Positions 52,426-61,603 of a DNA stretch of 64,000 nt are shown piece after piece. The stretch spans positions 2,356,001-2,420,000 of the forward strand of contig NZ_CP031423.1 in assembly GCF_003991875.1 (NCBI RefSeq), written 5' to 3'. The notes beneath the pieces are model-generated. The model made no database searches. It was not told where the DNA came from and saw nothing but the letters and a program-made list of their open reading frames with translations. Position numbers and translations under genes: made by a program. Position 1 is the first letter of the stretch, and every line of letters begins with the position of its first letter. Origin of the DNA: Microbacterium lemovicicum. Its GTDB lineage: Bacteria; Actinomycetota; Actinomycetes; Actinomycetales; Microbacteriaceae.

Positions 52426-53322
52426 ATGCATCCGTTCCCGACCCCGCCCCGACAGGTCTTGATCGGCGACGCGGCGGCGTTCGTCGGCGTCACTCCCCGG
52501 GCGATACGCCACTACCACCAGGTCGGCCTGATTCCCGAGCGCGAACGTGGCAGCGACGGCCGCCGCCGGTACGGATACGAGGAGGTGATGTGGCTGCTCT
52601 GGATCCGCCGTATGGCCGACGCCGGGATCATGCTCGACGACATCCGGGATGCCTTCGACGGCGCCGCACCGGGTGATGAGCGCGGCGGAGAGGAGGTCGC
52701 GGACGTCCTCGCACGGCTGGAGGACACCCTCGCTGCTCAGGAGACCGAACTGCGGCGCAAGCGGGAATCGGTGAAGCGCATGCGGGCCCTCGGCGGACGG
52801 TTGGGACTGTTGGACGATCTCGTCTCACGCCGCCTCGAGGGCGCACCCGAAGGCTCCCTGCGCCAAGACGATCTGAACGTCCTGCTTGTCACTGAACGGA
52901 TCTTCGGACCATTGGGCGCCGCCATTCAGGCCGGCCGCTTCCTCGCCCTGGCCGCTGATCCGGCGCTGCGAGCGAGGTCGGACCGTGTCGACGCCGCGGA
53001 GGAGGCTCTTGACGACACGGTGGCCGTCGACGACCCCCGGGTGGAGCGTGTCGCGGCCGAGCGGCACGCTTTCGAGACTGCGCTGATGCGCGTCATCGAA
53101 GAGTCCGGTCAGCGGGAAGAGGACGACGCTCTCTTCGACGCATGGGACGAGCTGCACCCGCCCGAGGCCGGCGGACCGGCGGACGTCTCAGGATCAGCGG
53201 TGGCATCTCGCACCCGGAGGGCTGCGGAGACCATCCGGAGCATGCCCTACGACTACTCCCCCGCGCGCCTGCGATGCATCGAACTGGCGGCGCGACTCGG
53301 CGCTCCCGCGGAGGCAGGGTGA
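52426..53322 (+). CDS. MerR family regulator with long C-terminal domain
   Basis: A 298-aa regulator. The winged helix is DAAAFVGVTPRAIRHYHQVGLIPERERG with the wing DGRRRYGYEEVMWL; a coiled-coil dimer helix follows (LARLEDTLAAQETELRRKRESVKRM). The C-terminal ~170 residues form a helical effector domain, longer than in simple metal sensors and without Cys clusters, so an organic ligand is likelier. Targets unknown. Confidence 0.9.
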   Translation: MHPFPTPPRQVLIGDAAAFVGVTPRAIRHYHQVGLIPERERGSDGRRRYGYEEVMWLLWIRRMADAGIMLDDIRDAFDGAAPGDERGGEEVADVLARLEDTLAAQETELRRKRESVKRMRALGGRLGLLDDLVSRRLEGAPEGSLRQDDLNVLLVTERIFGPLGAAIQAGRFLALAADPALRARSDRVDAAEEALDDTVAVDDPRVERVAAERHAFETALMRVIEESGQREEDDALFDAWDELHPPEAGGPADVSGSAVASRTRRAAETIRSMPYDYSPARLRCIELAARLGAPAEAG

Positions 53323-53363
53323 TCGGCCCCCCTCTGTGAAGAGGATCCGTGATGCTTCCTTCG

Positions 53364-53927
53364 TCAGCCATCCAAGGCAGTTCGCACGTCGACCCAAACC
53401 GTCGCGAGAACGTCCTCGAGCGCAGCATCCTGGGCGGAGGCCAGCCACCGGTCGAGGGCCAGCTCGAAACACGTGACGGCGACCGCCGCGAGAGCGTGCG
53501 CCTGACGCCCGTCGACACCGCGGTCCGTCAGGGACACCTCGATGGCGGCTCCCAGGTGATGACTCCTCAGGAGGTCGCGCTCCTGCAGGGCGGGTTCGCT
53601 GCGGATGATGGCCTGCCGACGCGCGACCTGTTCCCGCCACCCCTGGATACCGCGGCACGCTTCGGCAAGCCCCATCCGCACGGTTGCCACGGGGGAACTG
53701 CCCGATGGCACGGTCTGCAGGAAGTCGCTCACCGCCTCGGGGAACTCTCTCTCCCGCAGGAAGAGCGCATCGCGCTTGTCTGCGAAGTGGCGGAAGAACG
53801 TGCGAGTCGTCAGCCCTGCCTTCGCCGCGATCTGCGGGACGGTCGTGTCAGCGAAACCCTGACCCTCGAAGAGGTCTATCGCTGCTGCTTCGAGGCGCAG
53901 CGCGGCGTCAGGGGACCATCTGGGCAT
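53364..53927 (-). CDS. TetR family repressor
   Basis: A 187-aa repressor. N-terminal HTH: LEAAAIDLFEGQGFADTTVPQIAAKAGLTTRTFFRHFADKRDALF; C-terminal helical ligand domain. ATG at 53927 (MPRWSPDA) is chosen because it leaves the inverted-repeat operator upstream; a GTG at 53942 lies inside that operator. It is divergent from a quinone-reductase-like gene, which it probably represses along with itself. Confidence 0.92.
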   Translation of the reverse strand: MPRWSPDAALRLEAAAIDLFEGQGFADTTVPQIAAKAGLTTRTFFRHFADKRDALFLREREFPEAVSDFLQTVPSGSSPVATVRMGLAEACRGIQGWREQVARRQAIIRSEPALQERDLLRSHHLGAAIEVSLTDRGVDGRQAHALAAVAVTCFELALDRWLASAQDAALEDVLATVWVDVRTALDG

Positions 53928-53936
53928 AGTCCATGA

Positions 53937-53981
53937 TGACACGTCGTGCCGTCAAAGGTATGGTGATGGCACGACGTGTCA
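53937..53981. promoter_or_regulatory. TetR operator: perfect 14-bp inverted repeat
   Basis: TGACACGTCGTGCC (53937-53950) and GGCACGACGTGTCA (53968-53981) are exact complements with a 17-bp spacer. Left arm plus GTCA (53937-53954) is itself an imperfect palindrome TGAC...GTCA, so there may be two dimer sites. It lies between the divergent TetR and oxidoreductase starts. Confidence 0.85.
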
Positions 53982-53996
53982 TGGATGGAGCTTCTG

Positions 53997-55136
53997 ATGG
54001 TGGCCAACACTGCAGCGTGGATCGATGCCCCCTACGCCGATCTCTCGGTCCGCGAGGCGCCGATGCCGACGGCGGGCCGCGGGCAGGTGGTGGTCGAGGT
54101 GAGGGCGCTGGCGGTGAATGCGCTGGACGCGATCATCCAGTCGAATGGTCGAGTGATGTACGGGTGGCTGAGCTACCCCGTGGTGCTCGGAGAGGACATT
54201 GCCGGGGTCGTCGTCGAGGTGGGCGCCGACGTCTCGGGTTTCTCGGTGGGCGACCGCGTCATGTCCTATGCGATGGGACTGGAGAAGGGTCGGGACGCTG
54301 TGGCAGGAAGCGGCTTCCAGGCCTTCGTGGCGGTGGACGCAGGAGTGACATCGCTGCTGCCCGTCGCAGTCGCATTCGAGGATGCGGCGGTGATGCCGCT
54401 CGCGGTGACCACCGCGGCGGCCGGCCTGTTCGAACAGAAACAGCTGGGCTTGGACTACGCCGGGCTGGGCCGTGCCGAACCTCGGGACGAGATCGTGGTC
54501 ATCTGGGGCGGAGCGACGTCTGTCGGCGGGAACGCCATCCAGCTCGCCCGCGCGGCCGGATACCGTGTGATGACGACAGCCTCGGCCCATAACCACGACC
54601 GGATGCGGAGCCTGGGCGCAGAAGCGGTCTTCGACTACCACGACCGCGACGTCGTCGAACAGGTCGTCACCGCGGTCGCCGGTTCCGCCGTCGCCGGGAT
54701 CCTCGCCATCGCCGTCGGCTCAGGAATGCCGAGCGTCAGAGTCGCGAGGGCAACGGGCGCGAGAAGGGTCGCCATGGCCAGTCCGCCGGTGTCGTTCTAC
54801 GACCAGCCGCGCCGTGCGGGGTTCTCCTTCCAACGCCTATCTCTCTTTCTGAAGCTGGGATCCCGGTCGGCGCTGCTGCAAGCACACAGCCTCGCCAGCA
54901 GGGTTCGCGCGTCATTCATCTGGGGCAGCGCCATCGCCGCCTCGCCGGTCGGGGCAGCCATCTGGCGCTCCTACCTGCCCGAAGCCCTCGCCGCCGGCAC
55001 TCACCAGCTCTACCCTGACGCTCATATCGTCGCAGGCGGTCTGCCCGCCATACAGGGCGCTCTCGACACCGTCCGTGACGGCATCTCCTCCACGAAGCTG
55101 GTCGTGACGCTGGCCGGCGAAGACCAGCGACCGTGA
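53997..55136 (+). CDS. Quinone-reductase-like MDR oxidoreductase
   Basis: A 379-aa medium-chain dehydrogenase/reductase. N-terminal GroES-like fold: AWIDAPYADLSVREAPMPTAGRGQVVVEV, with VVLGEDIAGVVVEVG. NADPH site: IVVIWGGATSVGGNAIQLARAAG (GGXXXXG). No zinc-binding Cys pair is seen, so it fits the zinc-independent quinone/enone reductases. ATG at 53997 follows GGAG; earlier ATG/GTG codons overlap the operator. Divergent from the TetR gene and probably its target. Confidence 0.88.
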   Translation: MVANTAAWIDAPYADLSVREAPMPTAGRGQVVVEVRALAVNALDAIIQSNGRVMYGWLSYPVVLGEDIAGVVVEVGADVSGFSVGDRVMSYAMGLEKGRDAVAGSGFQAFVAVDAGVTSLLPVAVAFEDAAVMPLAVTTAAAGLFEQKQLGLDYAGLGRAEPRDEIVVIWGGATSVGGNAIQLARAAGYRVMTTASAHNHDRMRSLGAEAVFDYHDRDVVEQVVTAVAGSAVAGILAIAVGSGMPSVRVARATGARRVAMASPPVSFYDQPRRAGFSFQRLSLFLKLGSRSALLQAHSLASRVRASFIWGSAIAASPVGAAIWRSYLPEALAAGTHQLYPDAHIVAGGLPAIQGALDTVRDGISSTKLVVTLAGEDQRP

Positions 55137-55177
55137 CCGCCGCACTGCCTAGACCGGCGCGGGTCTACGATCGCACC

Positions 55178-55570
55178 GTGCCCACACAGTTCACCACTGT
55201 CGCCGAGTTCGTCGACGGCCAGCCGGCCGAGAAGCGGGCAGGAGTCACGTGGCTCCGCGAACTGGTGTTCGAGGCCGAGCCGGACGTCACCGAGACCATC
55301 AAGTGGAACTCGCCGAACTACGCAGTGAACGGCGTCGACAGGCTGACCGTCCACACGGCCGGCAGAGGGCCGGTGCGGCTCATCCTGCATTTCGGCACCA
55401 GCCGTGCGGAGCACAAGGGCGCAGTCCCGCTCTTTACGGAGGACCCCGACCGACTTCTGACCTGGCACTCCGACATCCGAGCGAGCCTGCCCGTTCCCCC
55501 CGTCGATGAGCTTCCAGGAAAGCGAGACGCGCTGATGTCGGTCGTACGTGCGTGGCTCCGCAGCTCCTAG
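55178..55570 (+). CDS. DUF1801 family protein
   Basis: A 130-aa YdhG/DUF1801 protein: LRELVFEAEPDVTETIKWNSPNY is the family core (WXXPXY), followed by RLILHFGTSRAEHKG. Function unknown; the fold resembles frataxin-like proteins. GTG at 55178 is chosen: TACGAT 11 bp before it looks like a -10 element of a leaderless transcript. GTG at 55133, overlapping the previous gene, is possible. Confidence 0.85.
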   Translation: MPTQFTTVAEFVDGQPAEKRAGVTWLRELVFEAEPDVTETIKWNSPNYAVNGVDRLTVHTAGRGPVRLILHFGTSRAEHKGAVPLFTEDPDRLLTWHSDIRASLPVPPVDELPGKRDALMSVVRAWLRSS

Positions 55571-55601
55571 ACGAAGCTCCGCAGAGGACCTCGACCCGAT
55601 C

Positions 55602-56039
55602 TCAGAGTGTGAGTTCCACGCGTTCGACGAATTTGCGCTGCCAGGGAGTCTCCACGGCACGCGCCGAATAGTTCTGGCGCACCCACTCCACGGCGCCCTC
55701 GCGAGGTACGCCGGCAAGGCGCGCGAGGATCGCGATGGCTGTGCCCGTGCGGCCCACCCCGCCACCACAGCAGATCTCGACCTTCATGGTCGTTGCACGT
55801 TCATGTGCTTCTCGAAGCGCCTGAACCGCCTCCTCGTGAGAGGTCGGGAGGAGGAAGTCCGGCCAGCGCACCCGCATCGCCTCCCATCCGGGCGCGATCA
55901 GCGGGAACGACGTGAGGTAGACCCCGAAGTCGGGGACCTCCTCCCCCTTCGGACGTGGTCCGCGAAGTGCGCGTCCGCGCACCGATCGACCGTCCGGAAG
56001 CCGAACCACTCCCTTCAGGTCAGCGTCCCAGACATCCAT
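55602..56039 (-). CDS. Protein-tyrosine-phosphatase-like protein
   Basis: A 145-aa dual-specificity-phosphatase-like enzyme. The catalytic P-loop is EICCGGGVGRTGTAIAIL with Cys91 and Arg97 (CX5R). The general acid Asp is probably in WPDFLLPTS (about residue 61), typical of tyrosine phosphatases. The protein is short and lacks extra domains. Substrate unknown. It is convergent with the DUF1801 gene. Confidence 0.85.
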   Translation of the reverse strand: MDVWDADLKGVVRLPDGRSVRGRALRGPRPKGEEVPDFGVYLTSFPLIAPGWEAMRVRWPDFLLPTSHEEAVQALREAHERATTMKVEICCGGGVGRTGTAIAILARLAGVPREGAVEWVRQNYSARAVETPWQRKFVERVELTL

Positions 56040-56172
56040 CCGTCGATTCTCTCGCCATCGGCTGACGCCGACGAAGACATCACCGCCGCTCACGTGGGCG
56101 ATGTCGCCGGCGGCACCGTGCCGATCGACGACCCGCTGAGCCGCTCCGCCGAGCGACCGGGCCGAGTCGGCA

Positions 56173-56423
56173 TCACGCCGAGCCGCTTCGCTGAGCAGAG
56201 TTGATGACCTGCCCGTTGTGCGGCAGGGTTCCTTCGAAGGTGATCCGCACCGCCCGAGCGCGGTCGATGTCACGGTCGTCGACGGCTTGCAGGTGGACGT
56301 GCGGCTCGGTGCTGTTGCCGGAGTTGCCGAGAGCGGCGTACCGTGACTCGGCACCCGATCGGCGGGGCTGTTCTGCACGAGCCAGCGCCCCGCGAACGGG
56401 TACTCCAGGTCGACGGATGTCAC
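56173..56423 (-). pseudogene. M23 peptidase remnant with internal deletion
   Basis: The first frame reads MTSVDLEYPFAGRWLVQNSP and ADRVPSHGT, the N-terminus of an M23-type metallopeptidase. It is then joined, in a different frame, to ALGNSGNSTEPHVHLQAVDD...RITFEGTLPHNGQVINS, the C-terminal active-site part with the HXH zinc motif. The middle of the catalytic domain is missing at the joint (~56335). Stop at 56173. Not expected to yield an active enzyme. Confidence 0.72.
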
Positions 56424-56463
56424 GTCGCTCCCCCTCGCCGATCAGACCGCGACGCCCGCGGGG

Positions 56464-58731
56464 CTACGCGTCATCACCTTCGTCGGGCAGCGAGGCGAGT
56501 GCCTCCTCGATGTCGGCCGCCCAGGAGTCGGGTCGGTGCTTGCCGGCCAGCTCCAGCGCCGAAACGAGATCCCGGCGGGCGCTGACGTGGTCGCCGACGC
56601 CGAGGTGGGCGAAGCCTCGATGCCGGTGCCCTCTGGCTCTGCTGCTCACGTCACCCGGGTCGGCGGATTCCACGACCCGGATCAGCGCGGATGCCTCCAC
56701 GATCGCGTCCTCATACCGCTTCAGCACGAGCAGCGTCCGGGCGGTGATCCCCATGGCGTTCAGCTTGGTGATGTGACGGTAATGCTCTGACATCACCGTC
56801 GTCGGAGACTGCGTGACCTCGATGATCCTCCGCAGTTCGCCGAGTGCGGCATCCGGATCCTGTGTCAGGAGCACCAGCGCGAGCGTCCCGCGTGCCGTCA
56901 CCTCGCCTTCCGAGTGCCCCAGCTCCACGCTCAGCGCGAGCGCTCGCTCGGAGGCCTCTCGAGCGAGGTCCAGCTCGCCGAGGTGGTACGCGCTGAAGCC
57001 GATGCTCGCGTGCGTCTCCGCCATGAGTGCGGCGTTCCCAGACGGGTGCACGATCTCGAGTGCTCGCCGCGCCGCGCCGAGGGCGGCGTGGAAGTCGAAC
57101 GTCTCATGCTGATGCATGTGCGCGAGATCGATCAATGCGCGCGCTTCCGCCTCCGCATTCCCGACAGCCGCGGCAGCCGACGCCGCGAGCGCGAAGAACT
57201 CGTGCCAACGTCCCCACGCATGCCAGAGGTCGCCGAAGTGCTGGATGCGAGCGGTGGCCGCGACGATCTCCTCGTGCCGTCCGTCTGCGGCAGTCCACTG
57301 GTACGCCGCGAACCAGGAGTCGGCCTCGGCCATCAGCCAGTCGCGGGCCTCGGACGACGTCGTGAAGCCGTCGCCAGGACGCGCAGCGAGCCTCTCGCCC
57401 TCCGTCATCGGTGCGAACATCATCCCCGCATCGCCGGCCGTCGCGAGAAGCCAGCGGTCCGCACGGCATCGTCGCGTGGCGATCACGTCCGGCGGCACGT
57501 CCGCATGGAGCCGACCCCGCGCGTAGATGCGGAGCAGATCGTGAAGCCGGTAGCGGTGTCCCCGCAACGGTTCGACGAGCCCGAGATCGACGAGCTCCTC
57601 CAGTGCGTCCGTCGCGGAGTCGTCGTCGATATCGGATGCCGCCGCTGCGTGCGATGCGGTGAACGAGGACCCCCGCAGCAGCGACAGCGTGCGGAACATC
57701 TCCTGCATCGGAAGGCTCAGGCTGTCGTACGACGCGGCGAACGCGGGAGCGACCGCGAGGTCACCCGCGACGAGACTGCCGACGCGCCGGTCCTCGGACC
57801 GCAGCCTCCGCGCGAAGTCTTCGACGCTCCACCCCGGGCGTGACGCGATCCGACTGGCCGCTACGCGCAGCGCCAGCGGCAGGTGTCCGCACAGCGACGC
57901 CAGTTCGTGGAGGCTGCCCTCCTGTCGTTGGTCGAGCGGGATCGTCTCGTCGAGGAAACGGACACTGTCCGCGGTGGACAATGCGCTGAGGGAGATGTGC
58001 CGGGCGCCCTCCAGTCCAGCGAGAGTGCGCCGGGACGTGACCAGGACGACGGATCCGCCTGCGCTCTCCAGCACGGCTCGCACCTGCGCTTCCGAAGTCG
58101 CGTCATCGAGGATCACCACCACGCCGCCGTCCGCCGTGACCTCCGCCCACACCGCCTGCGCCTGCTCGGTCGTCCGGACGTCGTCGGCGGATCGCCCGAT
58201 CTGCCGCAGCAGCGTCTGCAGCACCTGAAGCGGGTTGGGACGAGCACCACCGAGGCCGCCGAGGTCGGCGAAGAGTCTTCGACGACCTCCCGCTCCGGCC
58301 CGGTGGACCGCCTCGACGACCACGGTGGTCTTTCCCACCCCGGGAGCGCCGCTGACGACCACCGTCGGTGTGCCGACCGAACGATCCTGGGAGTCGATGA
58401 TCAGCGCGGCGAGAGCCTCCACCTCGGCTTCACGTCCGCTGAAGTCCACGAGTCGGCGAGGTTCCCGCTCGGCCTGCTCCGGATTCGCTCCGGTGAACCA
58501 CCTGCCGGTCCGAGCAGCGGTCAGGAACTCCGCGCGCGACCGCGGGTCGAGCGAGAGGCCCGCCGCCAGTGCTTCGACTGTGCTGCGGCGGGGGCCCACG
58601 CTCACGCCGCGCTCGATGTCGCTGATGGCGCGACCACTCACTCCGGTGCGCTCAGCAAGGGCCTCCAACGTCAGATCACCGGCCAGCCGATGGGCGCGCA
58701 GGAGGTCGCCGATATGGGTGCGTCCTGCCAT
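56464..58731 (-). CDS. AfsR-like regulator: XRE HTH + NB-ARC ATPase + TPR
   Basis: A 755-aa STAND-type regulator. N-terminal XRE HTH (about 8-62: LTLEALAERTGVSGRAISDIERG), NB-ARC/NTPase (about 95-420) with P-loop VSGAPGVGKTTVV (128-136) and Walker B VVVILDDATS, the LCGHLPLALRVAASRIA segment (GLPLA-like), and a C-terminal TPR array (about 500-745). Such proteins integrate a signal by ATP-dependent oligomerisation and control secondary metabolism or stress genes in actinobacteria. No biosynthetic cluster is nearby, so the target is unknown. It ends ~40 bp from the M23 remnant. Confidence 0.9.
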   Translation of the reverse strand: MAGRTHIGDLLRAHRLAGDLTLEALAERTGVSGRAISDIERGVSVGPRRSTVEALAAGLSLDPRSRAEFLTAARTGRWFTGANPEQAEREPRRLVDFSGREAEVEALAALIIDSQDRSVGTPTVVVSGAPGVGKTTVVVEAVHRAGAGGRRRLFADLGGLGGARPNPLQVLQTLLRQIGRSADDVRTTEQAQAVWAEVTADGGVVVILDDATSEAQVRAVLESAGGSVVLVTSRRTLAGLEGARHISLSALSTADSVRFLDETIPLDQRQEGSLHELASLCGHLPLALRVAASRIASRPGWSVEDFARRLRSEDRRVGSLVAGDLAVAPAFAASYDSLSLPMQEMFRTLSLLRGSSFTASHAAAASDIDDDSATDALEELVDLGLVEPLRGHRYRLHDLLRIYARGRLHADVPPDVIATRRCRADRWLLATAGDAGMMFAPMTEGERLAARPGDGFTTSSEARDWLMAEADSWFAAYQWTAADGRHEEIVAATARIQHFGDLWHAWGRWHEFFALAASAAAAVGNAEAEARALIDLAHMHQHETFDFHAALGAARRALEIVHPSGNAALMAETHASIGFSAYHLGELDLAREASERALALSVELGHSEGEVTARGTLALVLLTQDPDAALGELRRIIEVTQSPTTVMSEHYRHITKLNAMGITARTLLVLKRYEDAIVEASALIRVVESADPGDVSSRARGHRHRGFAHLGVGDHVSARRDLVSALELAGKHRPDSWAADIEEALASLPDEGDDA

Positions 58732-58958
58732 TGAGGCCTCCCGGCGCTCTCTCCCGCGATTGCGCTTCCTCCGGCCTCGACGGTGGTCCGGTCACCACAT
58801 CGGCGAGCGCCGTTGACGCCCAGGGTCGCGGGCCTGGCGGCAGTGTACAAGTCGCATGTGTCCGGCAGTCGCTCAGCGCGAAGACGAGACCCGCAGCTGC
58901 CCGCCGTCAGCCGCGCAGCGAGGCGCGCGCAGTCGGTCTCTGCGACAGGCTGGTGTCC

Positions 58959-59417
58959 ATGACTCCTCAGCCGCTCCAGCTCCGCTTGATCATCGAGACC
59001 GACGACTTCGACGAGGCCGTCCGGTTCTACCGCGACGTGCTGGGGATGCCCGAGCAACCCGCGTTCGCCACCACGGGGGACGATCGGGTGTCGATCCTGC
59101 ACGCGGGCGTCGCGACGATCGAACTCGCCACGCCCACGCACGCTCGCGCGATCGATGCGATGGAGGACGCGCCGACGACGGACGGGCCGACGCTGCGCAT
59201 CGCTCTCGAAGTGGCCGACACCGAGCACGCGGTCGCCGTTTCGGAGGAGACGGGAGCTGAGGTTCTGGCGCGTCCGATCGAGACGCCGTTCCGGACGATC
59301 AACGCCCGCGTCCAGGGCCCGGCGGGTTGGCAGGTCACCTTCTTCCAGGAACTGGAGACGCTGCAGCAGCGGCAGAGCCGCACGGGCTTCGACACCGACG
59401 ACCGGCGCGCCCGCTGA
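58959..59417 (+). CDS. VOC family protein
   Basis: A 152-aa glyoxalase-fold protein: LRLIIETDDFDEAVRFYRDVLGMPEQP in module 1, LRIALEVADTEHAVAVSEETG in module 2, ending INARVQGPAGWQVTFFQELE with a Glu metal-ligand candidate. Divergent from the AfsR-like gene. Substrate unknown. Confidence 0.88.
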   Translation: MTPQPLQLRLIIETDDFDEAVRFYRDVLGMPEQPAFATTGDDRVSILHAGVATIELATPTHARAIDAMEDAPTTDGPTLRIALEVADTEHAVAVSEETGAEVLARPIETPFRTINARVQGPAGWQVTFFQELETLQQRQSRTGFDTDDRRAR

Positions 59418-59470
59418 GGTACGGCATACGGCCTGTCGTCGCGAAGAAGACGGGGCTGCGTCCCCAGCGG

Positions 59471-60508
59471 TCAGCCGCTCAGCGCCATCGCCGAGAAACG
59501 CTGATCCGTCGCCTCGAGCACGCGCAGGATGTTCCCTCCGGCCAGGGCGCGCAGGTCGGCGTCGTTCCACCCACGCCGCCGCAGCTCTTCAGCGAGCACC
59601 GGGTATCGCGACACGTCTCGCAGGTCCGGCGGGAGCACGGGTGTTCCGTCGTAATCGCCGCCGAGGCCGATGTGAGCGGAACCTGCGACATCGCGGGCGT
59701 GGTCGACGTGGTCGGCCACATCCGCCACGGTGACGAGGGGCGGCTCACCGGACGATCCGCCCGCCAGCCACTCGGCGTAGGGCACCGACACGAACTGCGG
59801 CACGAACGTGATCATGACCACGCCGCCGTTGTCCGCCAGACGTGCCAGCACATCGTCGGGCACGTTGCGCGGGTGGTCGGCGACCGCGGCCGTCGAGGAG
59901 TGGCTGAAGATGACCGGCTGCGTTGCGACGTCGAGCGCGTCGCGCATCGTCGCCGGTGAGGTGTGGGAGAGGTCCACGAGGATGCCGATCCGCTCCATCT
60001 CGGCGACGATCTCGCGTCCGCGGTCGGTGAGCCCCCTGTGCGGGTGGGATCCCGTCGCTGAGTCGGCCCACGGGGTGTCGTCGTTGTGGGTGAGGGTCAT
60101 GTACCGGACGCCGAGTCGCGCGAAGTTTCGGAGGACGGCGAGATCGTCGCCGATCGAGTGTCCTCCCTCGGCTCCCAGCAGCGACGCGATGCGGCCGGAG
60201 TCGACGGCCGCGCGAATCTCGGCCGCGGTGCGGGCAAGGGCGAGATCGCTGCGGAACCGGTCGACCATCCGATGCACGAGATCGATCTGCTGCAGCGTCG
60301 CTCCCACGGGATCCTCGACGTCCGTCGGCACGAAGACCGACCAGAACTGCCCGACCACTCCGCCGGCGCGCAGCTTCGGCAGGTCGGTGTGCAGCGAGCC
60401 GACCTCCGCGTCGATGCCCTCCAGTCCCGAGTCGTGCGACTCCCGGCGCTCCCACGGCAGATCGTTGTGCCCGTCGATGACAGGGAACGCGGCATCCTCG
60501 ATCGACAT
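59471..60508 (-). CDS. Membrane dipeptidase (peptidase M19)
   Basis: A 345-aa zinc dipeptidase of the renal dipeptidase family, cleaving dipeptides. The HXD metal motif is VIDGHNDLPWERR; the bridging Glu is in LLGAEGGHSIGDDL; later ligands are in VDLSHTS and IFSHSSTAAV; GLGGDYDG follows. No signal peptide, so cytoplasmic despite the family name. It starts 70 bp downstream of an alpha/beta hydrolase gene on the same strand. Confidence 0.95.
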   Translation of the reverse strand: MSIEDAAFPVIDGHNDLPWERRESHDSGLEGIDAEVGSLHTDLPKLRAGGVVGQFWSVFVPTDVEDPVGATLQQIDLVHRMVDRFRSDLALARTAAEIRAAVDSGRIASLLGAEGGHSIGDDLAVLRNFARLGVRYMTLTHNDDTPWADSATGSHPHRGLTDRGREIVAEMERIGILVDLSHTSPATMRDALDVATQPVIFSHSSTAAVADHPRNVPDDVLARLADNGGVVMITFVPQFVSVPYAEWLAGGSSGEPPLVTVADVADHVDHARDVAGSAHIGLGGDYDGTPVLPPDLRDVSRYPVLAEELRRRGWNDADLRALAGGNILRVLEATDQRFSAMALSG

Positions 60509-60577
60509 GGTCCGAGCGTACGCCGCGCGGTGTGATCGCTGATGCGGACGGTCGGTCGCCGCCCGGACCGCCAGCAG

Positions 60578-61489
60578 TCAATCGGCGTGAGGCGCACCCA
60601 GGTGCGACACCACAGCGTCGACCACGGCGCGCGGCTGCTCGCGTTGGATGAAGTGGCCGACACCGTCGAGTTCGATCAGCGTCCGCTCGCCGTCGAAGAG
60701 ATGCCCGTTCGCGCGGGCGGGCGCCAGCGTCTCGCATCCGTCCGCCGTGCCGATGAGGAACGTCGCGGGCACGCGGATCCGAGGCCACGCGTCCAGGCGC
60801 GCCTGCGTCTCCGCGTAGACCGGGGCTCCGTCGGCCGCGCCGGCGCCGTGCCGGTAGTAGTGCACGACGTCGTCGGCGAACTCCTCCGTGTCGGTCGCGG
60901 TGAGGATCGCCTCGAGGTCGCTGTCCGTCAGCTCCACCGACGGCGACCAGTGCCGCCATGCCCACCGTGTCAGAGCCGCCGGGTCGGCGCGGAACGCGGC
61001 GGCCCCGCGGTCGGTGCAGAGCCAGTAGCGGTACCAGGCGACGGAGGCGTCGGCCAGCGACTGCTCGGCCGTGAGTCCGCGACCATCGCCGTAGGCGGTC
61101 GAGAGGGTGACGAGCCCGCGGAAAAGCTCCGGCTCGAGCGCGGCGGCCGCATGCGCCGCACGAGCTCCCCAGTCGTGTCCGACGAGCACGACGTCGCGAA
61201 CGTCGAGCGCGTGGAGGAGCTCCAGCACGTCGGATGCCAGAGCGGCGACCTGACCGGATCGAGCGCGCTGATCGAGGGTCTTGCTCGACCCGACGCCGCG
61301 CAGAGAGGGACGGATGATGCGGAGCCCCGGCGGCAGCATCCCGATGACGGCATCCCAGGTCGCCGGGATGTCGGGATACCCGTGCAGGAGGACGACGACG
61401 GGCCCGTCGGACGGTCCCTCGTCGCGATAGTCGATCTGCACCATATCCCCGGTGTGCAGATGGCTGACAGGACCCGCGTCGCTCGACAT
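60578..61489 (-). CDS. Alpha/beta hydrolase (epoxide hydrolase-like)
   Basis: A 303-aa hydrolase. HGYP oxyanion motif VVVLLHGYPDIPATW, nucleophile elbow VLVGHDWGARAAH with Asp (GHDWG), and His in LDGVGHFIQREQP. An Asp nucleophile with HGXP is the epoxide hydrolase/haloalkane dehalogenase pattern; the substrate is not known. ATG at 61489 (MSSDAGPV) is preferred over one 19 codons upstream. Followed by the dipeptidase gene. Confidence 0.88.
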   Translation of the reverse strand: MSSDAGPVSHLHTGDMVQIDYRDEGPSDGPVVVLLHGYPDIPATWDAVIGMLPPGLRIIRPSLRGVGSSKTLDQRARSGQVAALASDVLELLHALDVRDVVLVGHDWGARAAHAAAALEPELFRGLVTLSTAYGDGRGLTAEQSLADASVAWYRYWLCTDRGAAAFRADPAALTRWAWRHWSPSVELTDSDLEAILTATDTEEFADDVVHYYRHGAGAADGAPVYAETQARLDAWPRIRVPATFLIGTADGCETLAPARANGHLFDGERTLIELDGVGHFIQREQPRAVVDAVVSHLGAPHAD

Positions 61490-61603
61490 ACGCCCAGCCT
61501 GTCCAAAGCCCGCGACATCGCACAGCGCAGGACGGTCAGCCTCCATCGGAATCCTGCCCTTCGTCGTGACGGATCGGCGGATCCGCCCCGCGGTAGGTCG
61601 GCT

